Source of the DNA: Jiangella asiatica
GTDB lineage: Bacteria; Actinomycetota; Actinomycetes; Jiangellales; Jiangellaceae
Length of the DNA: 64,000 nucleotides
Direction: 5' to 3'
NCBI RefSeq assembly: GCF_004349065.1
Contig: NZ_SMKZ01000016.1
Coordinates: forward strand, 1-64,000
The stretch's first letter is position 1, and each line of letters opens with the position of its first letter. The translations under genes were made by a program, and so were the position numbers. The notes beneath the pieces were generated by a model, which was given only the letters and a program-made list of their open reading frames with translations, was not told where the DNA came from and did no database searches. Positions 9,398 through 17,217 of the stretch are shown here, one piece after another.

Positions 9398-9487
9398 GTT
9401 TACTCGTGTTGTACACGCGTCTTAGCGCTGTGAAGTGCAAAAACAACGTGTTTTCGATCCCGCATCGGCGAATCTGTTTACTCGTGT
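9398..9487 (-). promoter_or_regulatory. Promoter region of the glycan operon with 12-bp direct repeats
   Basis: GTTTACTCGTGT occurs at 9398-9409 and again at 9476-9487. The first copy runs into CGTGT-TGT-ACACG, a short palindrome. Between them lies an A/T-rich patch (AAAAC-AACGT-GTTTT, about 9439-9454) that stands out in this high-GC context. This looks like the operator and promoter of the minus-strand operon starting at 9365. The cognate regulator is not identifiable here. The rest of 9488-9640 shows no gene. Confidence 0.5.
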
Positions 9488-9644
9488 CACCGCGTGAGCC
9501 ATACGGAATCAGACCGACCGGAGGATGTCAAGGGGTACCGCGATCGCCGATCGGTGTGAGATCACCGCGTTGGAGGTGTGCGACCGCCGCGGCGGTGGTG
9601 GCGCCACCCTCACTTCGAGCGCCGTAGCGTACGACCTAGCTGTT

Positions 9645-9660
9645 CTGGAATCGTTCCCGA
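9645..9660 (+). promoter_or_regulatory. Probable LacI-family operator, weaker copy
   Basis: CTGGAATCGTTCCCGA matches the perfect palindrome at 9706-9721 in 12 of 16 positions. It lies about 60 bases upstream of that site, a spacing compatible with cooperative or looped binding ahead of the E1 operon. Confidence 0.5.
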
Positions 9661-9705
9661 AATCTGGAACAACCCTTGATATGGCACCATGTGCGCACTA
9701 GTTTG

Positions 9706-9721
9706 CTGGAATCGATTCCAG
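9706..9721 (+). promoter_or_regulatory. Probable LacI-family operator (perfect palindrome)
   Basis: CTGGAATCGATTCCAG is a perfect 16-bp palindrome with a central CG, as LacI/GalR operators have. It sits 20 bases before the GTG start of the E1-beta gene, so binding would block transcription. Related sites lie at 9645, 15999 and 16108. The only LacI-family gene in the window (11994-13016) sits between the two promoter regions and is the obvious candidate regulator. Confidence 0.75.
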
Positions 9722-9740
9722 AACTCGGCTGGAGTGTGAT

Positions 9741-10757
9741 GTGACCAAGCTCAGGATGAACCAGGCCGTCTCCGCGGCATTGGCGGATGCGATGCGTGAG
9801 GACCCCGCCGTCGTCGTGATCGGCGAGGATGTCGCCGTTCCGGGCGGGGTGTTCAAGGCCACCGACGGGCTGCTCGCCGAGTTCGGCGTCGGCCGGGTGC
9901 GCGACACCCCGATCTCGGAGATGGGCTTTCTCGGCGCCGCCGTCGGTGCCGCCGCGACGGGGCTACGACCGGTCGTGGAGATCATGTTCGGAGAGTTCCT
10001 CGGCGTGGCCCTCGACCAGCTGGTGACCGAGGCGGCGAAGCTCCGGTACCTCTCCGCCGGCCAATACGGCGTGCCGCTGACGGTCCGCGCATCCGTGGGC
10101 GCCGGGCTGGGGTTCGGCGCGCAGCACTCCCAGTGCCTCGAGACGTGGTTCTACGCCACGCCGGGGCTGAAGGTCGCCGTGGCCTCCGGCCCGCAGACGG
10201 CCTACGGGTTGCTGCGGGCCGCCGTCCGTGACGACGACCCCGTCGTCGTGCTCGAGCCGCGCCGGCTCTACGGCGGACGGGCCGAGGTCGTCACCGGTGA
10301 CGACGGCATCATCGCGTTGGGCAGCGCCGAGGTCCGGACCGCCGGCGACGACGTCACGCTGGTCGCCCTCGGCGGGACGGTGCCGGTGGCGCAGGAGGCG
10401 GCCGACGGCGCCGGCTGGGGCGCCGAGGTGGTCGATCTGCGCACGCTGGTGCCGTGGGACGTGGCCACGGTGCTGGACTCCGTGCGCCGCACCGGCCGGC
10501 TGGTCGTCGTCGAGGAAGGACCGTTCAGCGGCGGCTGGGGCACCGAGATCGCCGCCCGCGTCGCCTCGGAGCTGTTCGGTGAGCTGCGCGCGCCCGTGCA
10601 CCGGGTCACCTCGCCCGATGTCCCCGTCCCCTACGCCAAACCGCTCGAGACCCGCTACGTGCCGACCGTCGAGTACGTGCGCGAGCAGGTGGGAGAGCTG
10701 ATCGAGACCGGCCGGACGCCGCGACCCTGGTGGTCGCGGGAAGGAGCGCACCGATGA
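9741..10757 (+). CDS. TPP-dependent 2-oxoacid dehydrogenase E1 component, beta subunit
   Basis: A 338-residue transketolase-like beta subunit of the pyruvate/acetoin/branched-chain dehydrogenase type: MNQAVSAALADAM, IGEDVAVPGGVFKAT, DTPISEMGFLGAAVGAAATG, then the C-terminal TPP-side domain with VDLRTLVPWD and VEEGPFSGGWGTEIA. With the alpha subunit it would decarboxylate a 2-oxoacid (or cleave an alpha-diketone, as acetoin dehydrogenase does) and pass the acyl group to lipoate. The start is GTG 9741 after GGAG; an ATG two bases earlier is out of frame. First gene of a three-gene operon with operators just upstream. The beta-before-alpha order is the reverse of most PDH operons. Confidence 0.9.
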   Translation: MTKLRMNQAVSAALADAMREDPAVVVIGEDVAVPGGVFKATDGLLAEFGVGRVRDTPISEMGFLGAAVGAAATGLRPVVEIMFGEFLGVALDQLVTEAAKLRYLSAGQYGVPLTVRASVGAGLGFGAQHSQCLETWFYATPGLKVAVASGPQTAYGLLRAAVRDDDPVVVLEPRRLYGGRAEVVTGDDGIIALGSAEVRTAGDDVTLVALGGTVPVAQEAADGAGWGAEVVDLRTLVPWDVATVLDSVRRTGRLVVVEEGPFSGGWGTEIAARVASELFGELRAPVHRVTSPDVPVPYAKPLETRYVPTVEYVREQVGELIETGRTPRPWWSREGAHR

Positions 10758-11731
10758 GCACCAGCCTCGACCGCCGCGTCGCGCTGCGCGACCCCACCGC
10801 CCGGCTGGAACGGATGATGGAGATCCGCGAGTTCGAGGGTCGCGTCAAGGACCTGTTCTTCGAGGGCGTCGTGTCCGGCACCACACACCTGTGCGAAGGA
10901 CAGGAGGCGGTCTCTGTCGGGCTGGCTGCGACGCTGCGGCCCACCGACCACGTCACCTGCACCTACCGCGGCCACGGTGTGGCGCTGGCGCTGGGCTGCG
11001 AGCCGTCGGCCGTGCTCGGCGAGATCATGGGCCGCACCGTCGGCCTGGTCGGCGGTGTCGGCGGCTCGATGCACCTGAGCGAGCGCGCCGTAGGGCTGAT
11101 GCCGACCTTCGCGATCGTCGGCGGCGGCATCCCGGTCGCGGTGGGCGCCGGGCTGAGCTGCCAGGTGCTCGGCGGCGACGACGTCGCCGTAGCGGTCTTC
11201 GGCGACGGCGCCACGAACATCGGCGCGTTCCACGAGTCGCTGAACCTGGCCGCGGTCTGGAAGCTGCCGGTCGTGTTCGTCGTCGAGAACAACCTCTACG
11301 GCGAGTACTCCCCCATCGCCAGCACCACCGCCGTCACCGACCTGGCCGTGCGCGCCGGCAGCTACGCGATGCCCGCCGAGACCGTCGACGGCCAGGTGGT
11401 CGACGACGTCGCGGCGGCGGTCCGGCGGGCGGTCGAGCGGGCCCGCGGCGGCGACGGGCCGACCCTGCTGGAGATGAAGACCTACCGGTACTCCGGTCAC
11501 TCACGCGCCGACACCGGCCCCTACCGGCCCGACGGCGAGCTCGAGGCCTGGCAGGGCCGCGACCCCATCGCGCTCTACGCCGACGCGTTGGTCGCAGCCG
11601 GTACCGTCACCGCCGGCGAGGTCGACGCGTTGCGGTCCGCGGTCACGGAGCGGATCGACGAGGTGGTCGCCGAGGTGCGGCAGGCACCGGAACCGGACCC
11701 GTCGGCGATGTTCGGCCACATCCACGCCTGA
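10754..11731 (+). CDS. TPP-dependent 2-oxoacid dehydrogenase E1 component, alpha subunit
   Basis: A 325-residue E1-alpha starting at ATG 10754, which overlaps the beta-subunit stop (ATGA) after a GGAAGGAG site. The TPP-binding motif is clear: GDGATNIGAFHESLN followed by VVFVVENNLYG. THLCEGQEAVSVGL, CTYRGHGVALALG and GGVGGSMHLSE are standard E1-alpha segments, and YRYSGHSRAD near the end is the usual phospho-loop region. It is acetoin/pyruvate-dehydrogenase-like, but substrate specificity is not readable. It pairs with the E1-beta and the small lipoyl protein beside it. Confidence 0.9.
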   Translation: MSTSLDRRVALRDPTARLERMMEIREFEGRVKDLFFEGVVSGTTHLCEGQEAVSVGLAATLRPTDHVTCTYRGHGVALALGCEPSAVLGEIMGRTVGLVGGVGGSMHLSERAVGLMPTFAIVGGGIPVAVGAGLSCQVLGGDDVAVAVFGDGATNIGAFHESLNLAAVWKLPVVFVVENNLYGEYSPIASTTAVTDLAVRAGSYAMPAETVDGQVVDDVAAAVRRAVERARGGDGPTLLEMKTYRYSGHSRADTGPYRPDGELEAWQGRDPIALYADALVAAGTVTAGEVDALRSAVTERIDEVVAEVRQAPEPDPSAMFGHIHA

Positions 11732-11744
11732 CCAGGAGGCACGA

Positions 11745-11987
11745 ATGCGCGTGACGGTCAAGCTTCCCCGGCTGGGCGAGACGGTCGACGAAGCCGTCGT
11801 CCTGGAGTGGTACAAGCAGGTCGGCGACGAGGTGGCCGAGAACGAGCCGCTGCTCGCGGTCGACACCGCGAAGGTGCAGAGCGACGTGCCGGCACCGGTG
11901 CGCGGTCAGTTGACCGAGCAGCTGGTGGCGCCCGACGACGAGGTCACCACCGGCACGCCGATCGCCGTCATCGTCGTACGCGAGTAG
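11745..11987 (+). CDS. Free-standing lipoyl-domain protein
   Basis: An 80-residue protein that is a single biotinyl/lipoyl fold: VKLPRLGETVDEAVVLEWYKQVGDEV, then LLAVDTAKVQSDVPAP with Lys43 as the predicted lipoylation site, then GQLTEQLVAPDDEVTTGTPIAVI. A normal E2 continues with a peripheral-subunit-binding domain and a catalytic acyltransferase core; here the frame stops right after the lipoyl domain. It lies 13 bases after E1-alpha with an AGGAGG site. It could carry acyl groups to an E2 core encoded elsewhere, or serve another lipoyl-dependent step. It ends 6 bases from the convergent LacI gene. Confidence 0.9.
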   Translation: MRVTVKLPRLGETVDEAVVLEWYKQVGDEVAENEPLLAVDTAKVQSDVPAPVRGQLTEQLVAPDDEVTTGTPIAVIVVRE

Positions 11988-11993
11988 GAGCGC

Positions 11994-13016
11994 TCAGCGT
12001 GGCGGGCCGCAACTGCGGCCGGGTGCGAACATCGACGGCAGCACCGCGTGGTGCGGCTGGTCGCCGCGCAGCCGCCCCAGCAGCAGCTCGGCCGCCCGCT
12101 GCCCGATGCGGAACGGGTCGCGGACGATGGTGGCGATGGGCGGGTCGTACAGCTCCGACAGCGGCACCTCGTCGCAGCTGACCAACGAGATGTCCGACGG
12201 CACCGACAGCCCTCGGGCCCGCAGCTCGCGCAGCACCCCGATGAGAATCTGGTTGCCGCCGGCGACCAGGGCGGTAGGCGGGTCGGCACCGTCGAGCAGC
12301 TCGGCCGTGGCAGCGGCGCCGTGCGCGGCCGTGAACGATCCCGGCCGCACCACCGCGCCCACCTCCGGGTGCTCGGCGCACACCGCACGCAGTGCGGCCT
12401 CGCGCTCGCGGCTGGGCCGCAGGTCGATCGAGCCAGTGATCATCCCGATGCGCCGGTGACCCAGCTCGATCAGCGAGGCCGCGGCCGCGCGCATCCCCGA
12501 CTGGTGGTCGGACAGCACCGCGCTGGCCGCGACCGCCGGCGGCAGGTCGCGGTCGATCAGCACGATCGGGGTCTCCAGGCCGGCCAGCGCCTCGAGCGTC
12601 TCGGTGTGGTTCTCGCTGGCCAGGCTCAGCAGCAGGCCGTCGACACGACGCTGCTGGAACAGCCGGATGTGCCGAGCGTCGAGCACCGGCTGGTTCTGCG
12701 AGTTCGCCAGCAGCATCGAGTAGCCCTCGCGCTGCAGGCTGACCTCGGCGCCGAGGGCGATCTGGGCGAAAAGCGGGTTGGAGATGTCGCCGACGACGAA
12801 CCCGACGGTGAGCGTGGCGCCGCGGCGCATGCTCTGCGCCAGCCAGTCCGGTTCGTAGCCGAGCTGCTCCACCGCCTCGAGTACTCGCTTGCGCATCCGG
12901 GCGCTGACGTCAGGGTGGCTGGTGAGCACCCGCGACACCGAGGAAACGGAGACCCCGGCACGGTCGGCCACCTGGCGGATCCCGGCGCGCTGCGACCGTC
13001 CCAGTCCAACTGTCAT
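11994..13016 (-). CDS. LacI-family transcriptional regulator
   Basis: A 340-residue protein with an N-terminal helix-turn-helix (IRQVADRAGVSVSSVSRVLTSHPDVS, then the hinge-helix region LGYEPDWLAQSMRRG) and a periplasmic-binding-protein-like effector domain (VGFVVGDISNPLFAQIALGAE, IVLIDRDLP, ELGHRRIGMITG, SLVSCDEVPLSELYDPPIATI). It is last in the minus-strand set that begins at 15976, so it is probably autoregulated through the operator at about 16000. The predicted effector is a sugar or sugar acid handled by the surrounding genes. Candidate targets are the palindromes at 9645, 9706, 15999 and 16108. Confidence 0.93.
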   Translation of the reverse strand: MTVGLGRSQRAGIRQVADRAGVSVSSVSRVLTSHPDVSARMRKRVLEAVEQLGYEPDWLAQSMRRGATLTVGFVVGDISNPLFAQIALGAEVSLQREGYSMLLANSQNQPVLDARHIRLFQQRRVDGLLLSLASENHTETLEALAGLETPIVLIDRDLPPAVAASAVLSDHQSGMRAAAASLIELGHRRIGMITGSIDLRPSREREAALRAVCAEHPEVGAVVRPGSFTAAHGAAATAELLDGADPPTALVAGGNQILIGVLRELRARGLSVPSDISLVSCDEVPLSELYDPPIATIVRDPFRIGQRAAELLLGRLRGDQPHHAVLPSMFAPGRSCGPPR

Positions 13017-13061
13017 GCATCGCCTCCGAGAGCCCGCGCCGCAGTGATGATGCCCACGAGA

Positions 13062-14027
13062 CTAGTCGCGCCACCGGACCTTGACCGGCCGCCCCGGATC
13101 GGGCACCAGCTCGATGAGCCCATAGGCCGCAAGCCGCTCGAGATGCCCGCTGAGCGGGAAGAACAGCGCTGCCGCCGCCTCCTGCGGCCAGCCGCCGAGC
13201 TCGGGGCTGAGCTTCTCGGTCAGCTCGCGGACCGTCACCGCACCGCCGGCGCCCCGCAGCTCCGCGCGCAGCGTCTGCTCGGTCCGGTCGACGAACGCCT
13301 GGCTCTCGGCCAGGAACTCGGCGACGGCCGGCCCGCGCTGGATCGCGTAGTGGCTGGTCAGCAATGTCTGGGGCGCGAGGGTGCGCATCGCGCGGATGGT
13401 GCTGACGTACGTGTCGACGTAGCGGTAGGTGGGTGGGAACGCCGGCTCGCCCTCGGCGGTGACCACGGCGTTCCCGAGGACGGCGTCACCGACCACCAGG
13501 GTGCCGCTGCGCGGGTCGTGGACGCTGATGCTCCCCCACGAGTGCCCCGGGGTGTGCAGGACCGTGACTCGCCAGCCGTCGCCCAGGTCGACGACCTCGC
13601 CGCCCTGCAGGCCGACGTCAACGGGGGTCGTGCCGGTGGCCGCGCGGATGGCGGCCTTGGTGTCGTCGGTCTCGTCGTGGCCGTGGTCGGCGCTGAACTC
13701 GCCGTACCGCCCGGTGATCATCAGCTCGATGTCCTCGATCATCGGCCGGTCCAGCTCGTGACAGACGAACGCCGCCGCGGGCGCGTACTCGCGCAGCGCG
13801 GCGTTGCCGGCCATGTGGTCGTAGTCGGAGTGGGTGGTGAGCACGTAGCGCAGCCGGTCCGGGCCGACGCCGGCGTGCTGCAGGTACGGGATGACGTGCG
13901 AGCGCGCCGTCTCGTCCGTGGCGGTGTCGACGAGCAGCGACCCGCGACTGCCGGCGAACAGGTAGACGGCGTTGACTCGCGGCCCGAACGGCGTCTCGAT
14001 GCGGTGGAGACCTGGGGCGACTTCCAT
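13062..14027 (-). CDS. Metallo-beta-lactamase-fold hydrolase (possible lactonase)
   Basis: A 321-residue MBL-fold enzyme. The metal motif is TTHSDYDHMAG: His66, Asp68, Asp70 and His71, so the second His of the usual HxHxDH is Asp, a known subgroup variant. HTPGHSWGS, VVGDAVLG and TSHY supply the later ligands. A C-terminal helical region of about 90 residues resembles the small winged domain of SoxH/quorum-lactonase-like proteins. Gaps of only 18 and 45 bases to its neighbours place it in one operon with SDR, enolase-superfamily enzyme and LacI. Lactone hydrolysis after sugar oxidation would fit but is inferred. Confidence 0.85.
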   Translation of the reverse strand: MEVAPGLHRIETPFGPRVNAVYLFAGSRGSLLVDTATDETARSHVIPYLQHAGVGPDRLRYVLTTHSDYDHMAGNAALREYAPAAAFVCHELDRPMIEDIELMITGRYGEFSADHGHDETDDTKAAIRAATGTTPVDVGLQGGEVVDLGDGWRVTVLHTPGHSWGSISVHDPRSGTLVVGDAVLGNAVVTAEGEPAFPPTYRYVDTYVSTIRAMRTLAPQTLLTSHYAIQRGPAVAEFLAESQAFVDRTEQTLRAELRGAGGAVTVRELTEKLSPELGGWPQEAAAALFFPLSGHLERLAAYGLIELVPDPGRPVKVRWRD

Positions 14028-14045
14028 CTGCGACCTCCGCTGGTG

Positions 14046-14825
14046 TCAAGTGTGGAACTTGGCGCCGAGCCCGCCGTCGACCGCGACGTCGGCGCCGGTC
14101 ATGAAGCTGGCCTCGTCGGAGGCGACGAACGCGACGACGTTGGCGATCTCGGCGGGCGTGGCGATGCGGCCCATCGGATGGACGCCGAGGACCTCCCGCT
14201 CGACCCGCTGCGGGTCGTCCTGCTGCTCGAAGTACTCCTGCACGAGCTGCGTGCGAACGTACCCGGGCGAGACGGCGTTCACCCTGATGCCGCGCGGCCC
14301 CTCGTCCAGTGCGAGGCTGCGGGTCAGCCCGAGCACCCCGGACTTGGCCGCGGCGTACGGGAACATGCCGTGGGTGGTCATCCGCGCGTGCAGCGAGGCG
14401 ATGTTCACGATGCTGCCCCGGCCGGCCGCGCGCATCGCCGGCAGCATGGTCCGGGTGACCAGCCAGACCCCTTTGAGGTCGACGGCGAACACCCGCTCCC
14501 AGTCGCTCTCGTCCATCTCGGCGGCGTCGAAGTAGGCGCTGATGCCGGCGTTGTTGACCAGGACGTCCGCCGGCCCGTGCGCCGTGGCGAGCGCCGCCAC
14601 CGCGGCCTCGACCTCGGCCCGGTCGGTGATGTCGCAGTGGCGGTAGGCCAGCTGGTCCGGCCCGGTGTCGGTCTCGCGCAGGACGGCGTCGGCGTGCTTG
14701 TCGTCGACGTCCAGGAAACCGACGCGCGCGCCCTCGGCCAGCAGCTTGGCCACGATCGCCGCGCCGATGCCCTGCGCGCCGCCGGTGACCACGGCGGTCC
14801 GGCCGGCCAAGCGCGGTGCGGTCAT
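14046..14825 (-). CDS. Short-chain dehydrogenase/reductase
   Basis: A 259-residue classical SDR: TGGAQGIG nucleotide motif, VNNAG, catalytic Ser in NIASLHARM, and Tyr/Lys in FPYAAAKSG (YxxxK). Asp at the end of the second strand (GFLDVDD) favours NAD+. The ending GADVAVDGGLGAKF is typical of sugar or polyol dehydrogenases. The start at 14825 (MTAPRLAGR) follows an AGGAGG-like site; the longer frame upstream is the 3' end of the enolase-family gene, 11 bases away. Likely the sugar-oxidising step of the locus. Confidence 0.9.
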   Translation of the reverse strand: MTAPRLAGRTAVVTGGAQGIGAAIVAKLLAEGARVGFLDVDDKHADAVLRETDTGPDQLAYRHCDITDRAEVEAAVAALATAHGPADVLVNNAGISAYFDAAEMDESDWERVFAVDLKGVWLVTRTMLPAMRAAGRGSIVNIASLHARMTTHGMFPYAAAKSGVLGLTRSLALDEGPRGIRVNAVSPGYVRTQLVQEYFEQQDDPQRVEREVLGVHPMGRIATPAEIANVVAFVASDEASFMTGADVAVDGGLGAKFHT

Positions 14826-14836
14826 GCGTGTCCTCC

Positions 14837-15976
14837 TCAGGTGTCCAGGCGGTGACTGTCGATGTAGTCGTGGTTGAGGACCCAGCCGAGTCCCGGCCCG
14901 GTGGGCAGCGGCAGCTCGCCGCCGTCCAGCTCCGGCCGGTTGGCGATCAGGTTCCACCAGAACGGGTCACGGTCGGGGTGGAAGCACTCGACATAAGTGC
15001 CGTGCGGCTGGCTGGCCAGCAGGTGCGCGGCGACCTGGGGTTCCTCGTGGTGACCCATCTGCACACCGTAGGCATGCGCGATCGCAGCCACCCGCCGCCA
15101 CACCGTCGGTCCGCCGGACCACGAGGCGTCGAAGTTGCACACGTCGATGGCGCCGGCCTCCATGAGGTCGCGGCAGCCGCCGGCCGACAGCTCGCTCTGC
15201 CCGGCGCACACCGGGACGCCGCCGCGCATGCGCACGTCGCGCAGGCCCCGCCGGTCGTTGCTCCAGCCGACCGGTTCCTCGAACCAGCGCACGCCCAGGT
15301 CGGCGATGCGCCGGCACAACTCCAGCGCGTCGGCGACGTCGTAGCCCTGGTTGGCGTCGATGGCCAGGATGAAGTCGTCGCCAGCGGCGGCGCGGGCAGC
15401 GCGCACCCGCTCGGCGTCCTCGGCCGGGGCTCGGCCGCCGACCTTGAGCTTGCAGCCGGCGATGCCCATGCGCTTGTACTCGAGCATCTCCTCGCCGAGG
15501 GCCTCGGGCGTGCTGCCGTAGTAGCCGCCGATGCAGATCATCGGCAGCCGGTCGCGGTAACCGCCCCACAGCCGCCACAAGGGCTGGCCCAGCGCCTTGC
15601 CCACGGCGTCCCAGACGGCCGCGTCGACCCCGGCCAGCGCGACGAGGCCCAGCCGGCGGTCGCGCAGGATGTCGTAGGTGACCGGGTAGCCGGCGGCCCA
15701 GCACCGCTCGGTGGCGAAGGCGTCCAGCCCGACGAGGGCCGGCGCGAGCTCGTCGCGCACGATACCGGCGATCGCCTGGAGACTCTTGTCCTCGTCACCG
15801 GCGTAGGCTTCGCCGACGATGCCCTGGTCGGTGATCACCCTGGTGATCAGGGTGGCCCGGTGGGTCATGCGGTAGTAGCTGCCGCGGTACTCGCGGGCCA
15901 GCGGCGCCATGACCGGAATCGTCTCGATCGCCCGGATCGTCAGGGGCTCCAGCCCGGCCGCTTCGCTCAAGTCCAC
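14837..15976 (-). CDS. Enolase-superfamily enzyme, mandelate racemase group (sugar-acid dehydratase-like)
   Basis: A 379-residue protein from GTG 15976 (AGGA site about 10 bases upstream). It has the N-terminal capping domain and a TIM barrel with all mandelate-racemase-group landmarks: K176-x-K178 (KLK), metal ligands D207-x-N209 in AIDANQG, E233 in FEEPVG, E262 in GQSE, and His309/310 in MGHHEEP. Most such enzymes dehydrate aldonic or aldaric acids to 2-keto-3-deoxy acids; the exact acid is not readable. First gene of the minus-strand operon, with operator palindromes just upstream. Confidence 0.88.
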   Translation of the reverse strand: MDLSEAAGLEPLTIRAIETIPVMAPLAREYRGSYYRMTHRATLITRVITDQGIVGEAYAGDEDKSLQAIAGIVRDELAPALVGLDAFATERCWAAGYPVTYDILRDRRLGLVALAGVDAAVWDAVGKALGQPLWRLWGGYRDRLPMICIGGYYGSTPEALGEEMLEYKRMGIAGCKLKVGGRAPAEDAERVRAARAAAGDDFILAIDANQGYDVADALELCRRIADLGVRWFEEPVGWSNDRRGLRDVRMRGGVPVCAGQSELSAGGCRDLMEAGAIDVCNFDASWSGGPTVWRRVAAIAHAYGVQMGHHEEPQVAAHLLASQPHGTYVECFHPDRDPFWWNLIANRPELDGGELPLPTGPGLGWVLNHDYIDSHRLDT

Positions 15977-15998
15977 TTCACCACCATCCTGGCAGATT

Positions 15999-16020
15999 CT
16001 GGGAACGTTTCCGGAAACGT
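15999..16020. promoter_or_regulatory. Overlapping palindromes, probable LacI operator for the minus-strand operon
   Basis: CTGGGAACGTTTCCGG (15999-16014) matches the 9706 palindrome in 12 of 16 positions. ACGTTTCCGGAAACGT (16005-16020) is itself a perfect 16-bp palindrome. They lie 23 bases before the start of the enolase-family gene at 15976 and inside the divergent promoter region 15977-16166. Confidence 0.65.
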
Positions 16021-16107
16021 CGCCATCTTGCGCCACCCCGGCGTTCCACGTCAAGACATTCCGGATAGCACCAGGTCTTGACGGGCGTGGGTGACGACTT
16101 CTACCTT

Positions 16108-16123
16108 CAAGAATCGTTTCCAG
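16108..16123 (+). promoter_or_regulatory. Probable LacI operator for the plus-strand sugar operon
   Basis: CAAGAATCGTTTCCAG matches the perfect palindrome at 9706 in 13 of 16 positions, including the AATCG core and the TTCCAG half-site. It lies 43 bases before the mutarotase start. Confidence 0.65.
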
Positions 16124-16166
16124 TCCATGAAGCAACCGACGGACTCGTTCGGTGGAGCGTGAGCGC

Positions 16167-17195
16167 ATGACCAACAGCGGCCGAGACGGTGGCCGGGGCA
16201 TCAACGGCAGCGTGATCCGGCTGGCCGGCCGCGGCGCCGAGCTTGTCGTGCATCCGGACCGCGGCGGCGAGATCACCCGGGTCGGCCGCCCAGGCGGCGC
16301 GAACGCGCTGTTCCACGACGGCGCGCGCACCCCGTTGCGGGCCAGCGGCTCCACCAGCTACGGCTCCAGCGAGGCCGACTGGCTCTCGGAGTACCGCGGC
16401 GGCTGGCAGGAGCTGTTCCCCAACGCCGGCGCCCCCTGCGAGGTCCTCGGCGTCCCCCTGCCGTTCCACGGCGAGGTCTCGTCGGCCCGATGGACCGTCA
16501 CCGAGGTCTCCGCGACCTCGGTGGTCATGAGCACCCCGGCGCGGCTGCCGTTCGTGCTCGAACGGCGGATCGACGTGCACCCGGACGACCCCGTGGTGCG
16601 CCTCACCGAGACCGTGCGCAACGAGTCCGACCTGGAACTGCCGTACCTGTGGGGTCACCACCCCGCGTTCGACGCGGTGCCCGGCAGCCGGATCGACCTT
16701 CCCGGCGCCACCGTCCACGTGCCCGGCGACTACGACCCGCCCGACAACGACCTGCGGCCGGACACCACCGCGCCGTGGCCATTCGTCCCAGGCAAGGACG
16801 GCACCGAGGTCGACCTGCGACTGGTCCCCGGCGGGCCGCGCGAGCGGGTCACGTACCTCACCGACGTCACCGCGGGGTGGGCGGCACTGCGCGAGCCCAC
16901 CGGGCTGGGCATCGCACTGGCGTGGGACCTGGCCGCCTTCCCCCATTTGTGGTGCTGGACCGAGATCGGCGGAACGGACTTCCCGTGGTTCGGCCGCTCG
17001 CGGATCATCGCGCTCGAGCCGGCGACGTCCTGGCCCAACGACGGTCTCCGCAGCGCGGTGGAGCGGGGCCGTGCCCGGTACCTGGCCGGCCGCGCCACGG
17101 CGTCCAGCTGGCTCACACTCACGCTGTTCGACGCCGACGAGCGGCCGGTCACCGGTGTGCACCAGGACGGCCGGATCGAGCGCCACACCGATTGA
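16167..17195 (+). CDS. Aldose 1-epimerase (mutarotase)-like protein
   Basis: A 342-residue galactose-mutarotase-fold protein. Visible landmarks are GGWQELFPNAGAPCEVLG, PLPFHGEVS, the Asn/His-containing ETVRNESDLELPYLWGHHPAFD, and the late WTEIGGTDFPWFGRSRIIALEPATSWPN segment with the catalytic-region Glu. The start at ATG 16167 follows GGTGGAG; GTG 16152 is an in-frame alternative. It would interconvert sugar anomers for the importer or dehydrogenase that follow. First gene of the plus-strand operon, 22 bases before the binding-protein gene. Confidence 0.82.
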   Translation: MTNSGRDGGRGINGSVIRLAGRGAELVVHPDRGGEITRVGRPGGANALFHDGARTPLRASGSTSYGSSEADWLSEYRGGWQELFPNAGAPCEVLGVPLPFHGEVSSARWTVTEVSATSVVMSTPARLPFVLERRIDVHPDDPVVRLTETVRNESDLELPYLWGHHPAFDAVPGSRIDLPGATVHVPGDYDPPDNDLRPDTTAPWPFVPGKDGTEVDLRLVPGGPRERVTYLTDVTAGWAALREPTGLGIALAWDLAAFPHLWCWTEIGGTDFPWFGRSRIIALEPATSWPNDGLRSAVERGRARYLAGRATASSWLTLTLFDADERPVTGVHQDGRIERHTD

Positions 17196-17217
17196 CATCG
17201 TCACGAGGGAGAGACCC

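Noticed and set aside
12048-14855. A 935-residue plus-strand open frame
   Set aside because: Lies opposite the well-supported LacI, MBL and SDR genes and has no recognisable fold or ribosome-binding site.
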